DNA from: Poa pratensis
Taxonomy: Eukaryota; Streptophyta; Magnoliopsida; Poales; Poaceae
Assembly: GCA_947311845.1 (NCBI GenBank)
Contig: CAMZMU010000059.1
Location: forward strand, 55,017,461-55,081,460
Direction: 5' to 3'
DNA: 64,000 nucleotides
This document shows, one piece after another, positions 63,753-64,000 of this stretch. The notes beneath the pieces were generated by a model, which was not told the DNA's origin, searched no databases, and was given only the letters and a program-made list of their open reading frames with translations. The stretch's first letter is position 1. Each line of letters starts with the position of its first letter. The position numbers and the translations under genes were made by a program.

Positions 63753-64000
63753 TCTATACTACTATTAAAAGAGCAAACTTGTGTTGTGCTGTGTTGATAC
63801 ATTAAATTTGAACCGTTCAATACTGATCAACGACTCAGATCGTTCCGTGTCCACTTTTTGCCGTTTTTCCTTCCCACCAAATTACATATTACGAGTAAAA
63901 TGCCATAGTACCGTTTCCTTCCTTTTATTCTTCTACGAAAAACTATCGAAGGGACGAATCCCCAATATCTTCCCCGGCAGGGAGGCTGCGCAGAGCGCGC
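63753..64000 (+). mobile_element. Possible Helitron 5' end
   Basis: TCTATACTACTATTAAAAGA fits the TC-starting 5' terminus of plant Helitrons, and the sequence then runs off the window. The preceding base is T rather than the usual A. The CTRR hairpin end is not in the window. Confidence 0.4.

Overview
The window looks like nuclear DNA of a grass, most likely a Pooideae (wheat/barley/rye type) genome. The evidence is dense nesting of Ty3/Gypsy and CACTA transposons, Stowaway MITEs with TA target duplications, and a 27-bp piece resembling the tip of a BARE/Angela LTR. Species cannot be fixed from sequence alone. Only one intact host gene is visible: a single-exon nepenthesin-type aspartic proteinase at 19744-21057 (minus). 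Almost all the rest is transposon, much of it nested. All family assignments were made by eye.

Layout: 1-1021 holds a broken CACTA TNP2 transposase, cut by a Gypsy element (E1, 1022-8660). E1 keeps gag and protease on the plus strand, has lost nearly all of pol, and carries a ~3.2-kb multi-exon gene on its antisense strand. 8661-12611 holds GC-rich captured-looking DNA, a TIR-bounded element with a TTGCTACC minisatellite (A), and ~650-bp tandem repeats. 12605-16136 is the 3' half of a plus-strand CACTA, with a 1.2-kb mini-CACTA (12989-14201) inside its coding exon. 16137-21596 is the gene island: two Stowaway MITEs, a possible gene relic and the proteinase gene.

21597-42900 is a three-layer nest. 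A LINE-like sequence is split by a non-coding LTR retrotransposon (E3, 22729-42471), whose right LTR is split by a 12.6-kb CACTA element (E4, 29564-42187, TSD GTG). E4 has decayed genes on the minus strand: an exonuclease-like ORF, a coiled-coil ORF, TNP2, and a second ORF ending in a C48 (Ulp1-like) protease module. 42900-46158 is mostly unassigned, with a B3-like gene relic.

46159-60863 is a second Gypsy element on the minus strand (E5, TSD ACTGG). It has gag, protease, RT, two RNase H domains and integrase, all lightly broken; the double RNase H points to the Tat lineage. Its left LTR is interrupted by a 6.6-kb Mutator-like element (46316-52942, 9-bp TSD) that contains two unrecognised genes and a ~325-bp satellite in a two-type alternating array. 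The right edge has a hAT-like MITE, a second and third TTGCTACC-repeat element (B, C), and a possible Helitron 5' end.

E1 and E5 share U5, TATA core, primer-binding site, an LTR-spanning leader ORF, gag, protease and part of the 3' UTR. They read as a non-autonomous/autonomous pair of one lineage, with E1's antisense gene sitting between the shared 3' UTR and the polypurine tract.
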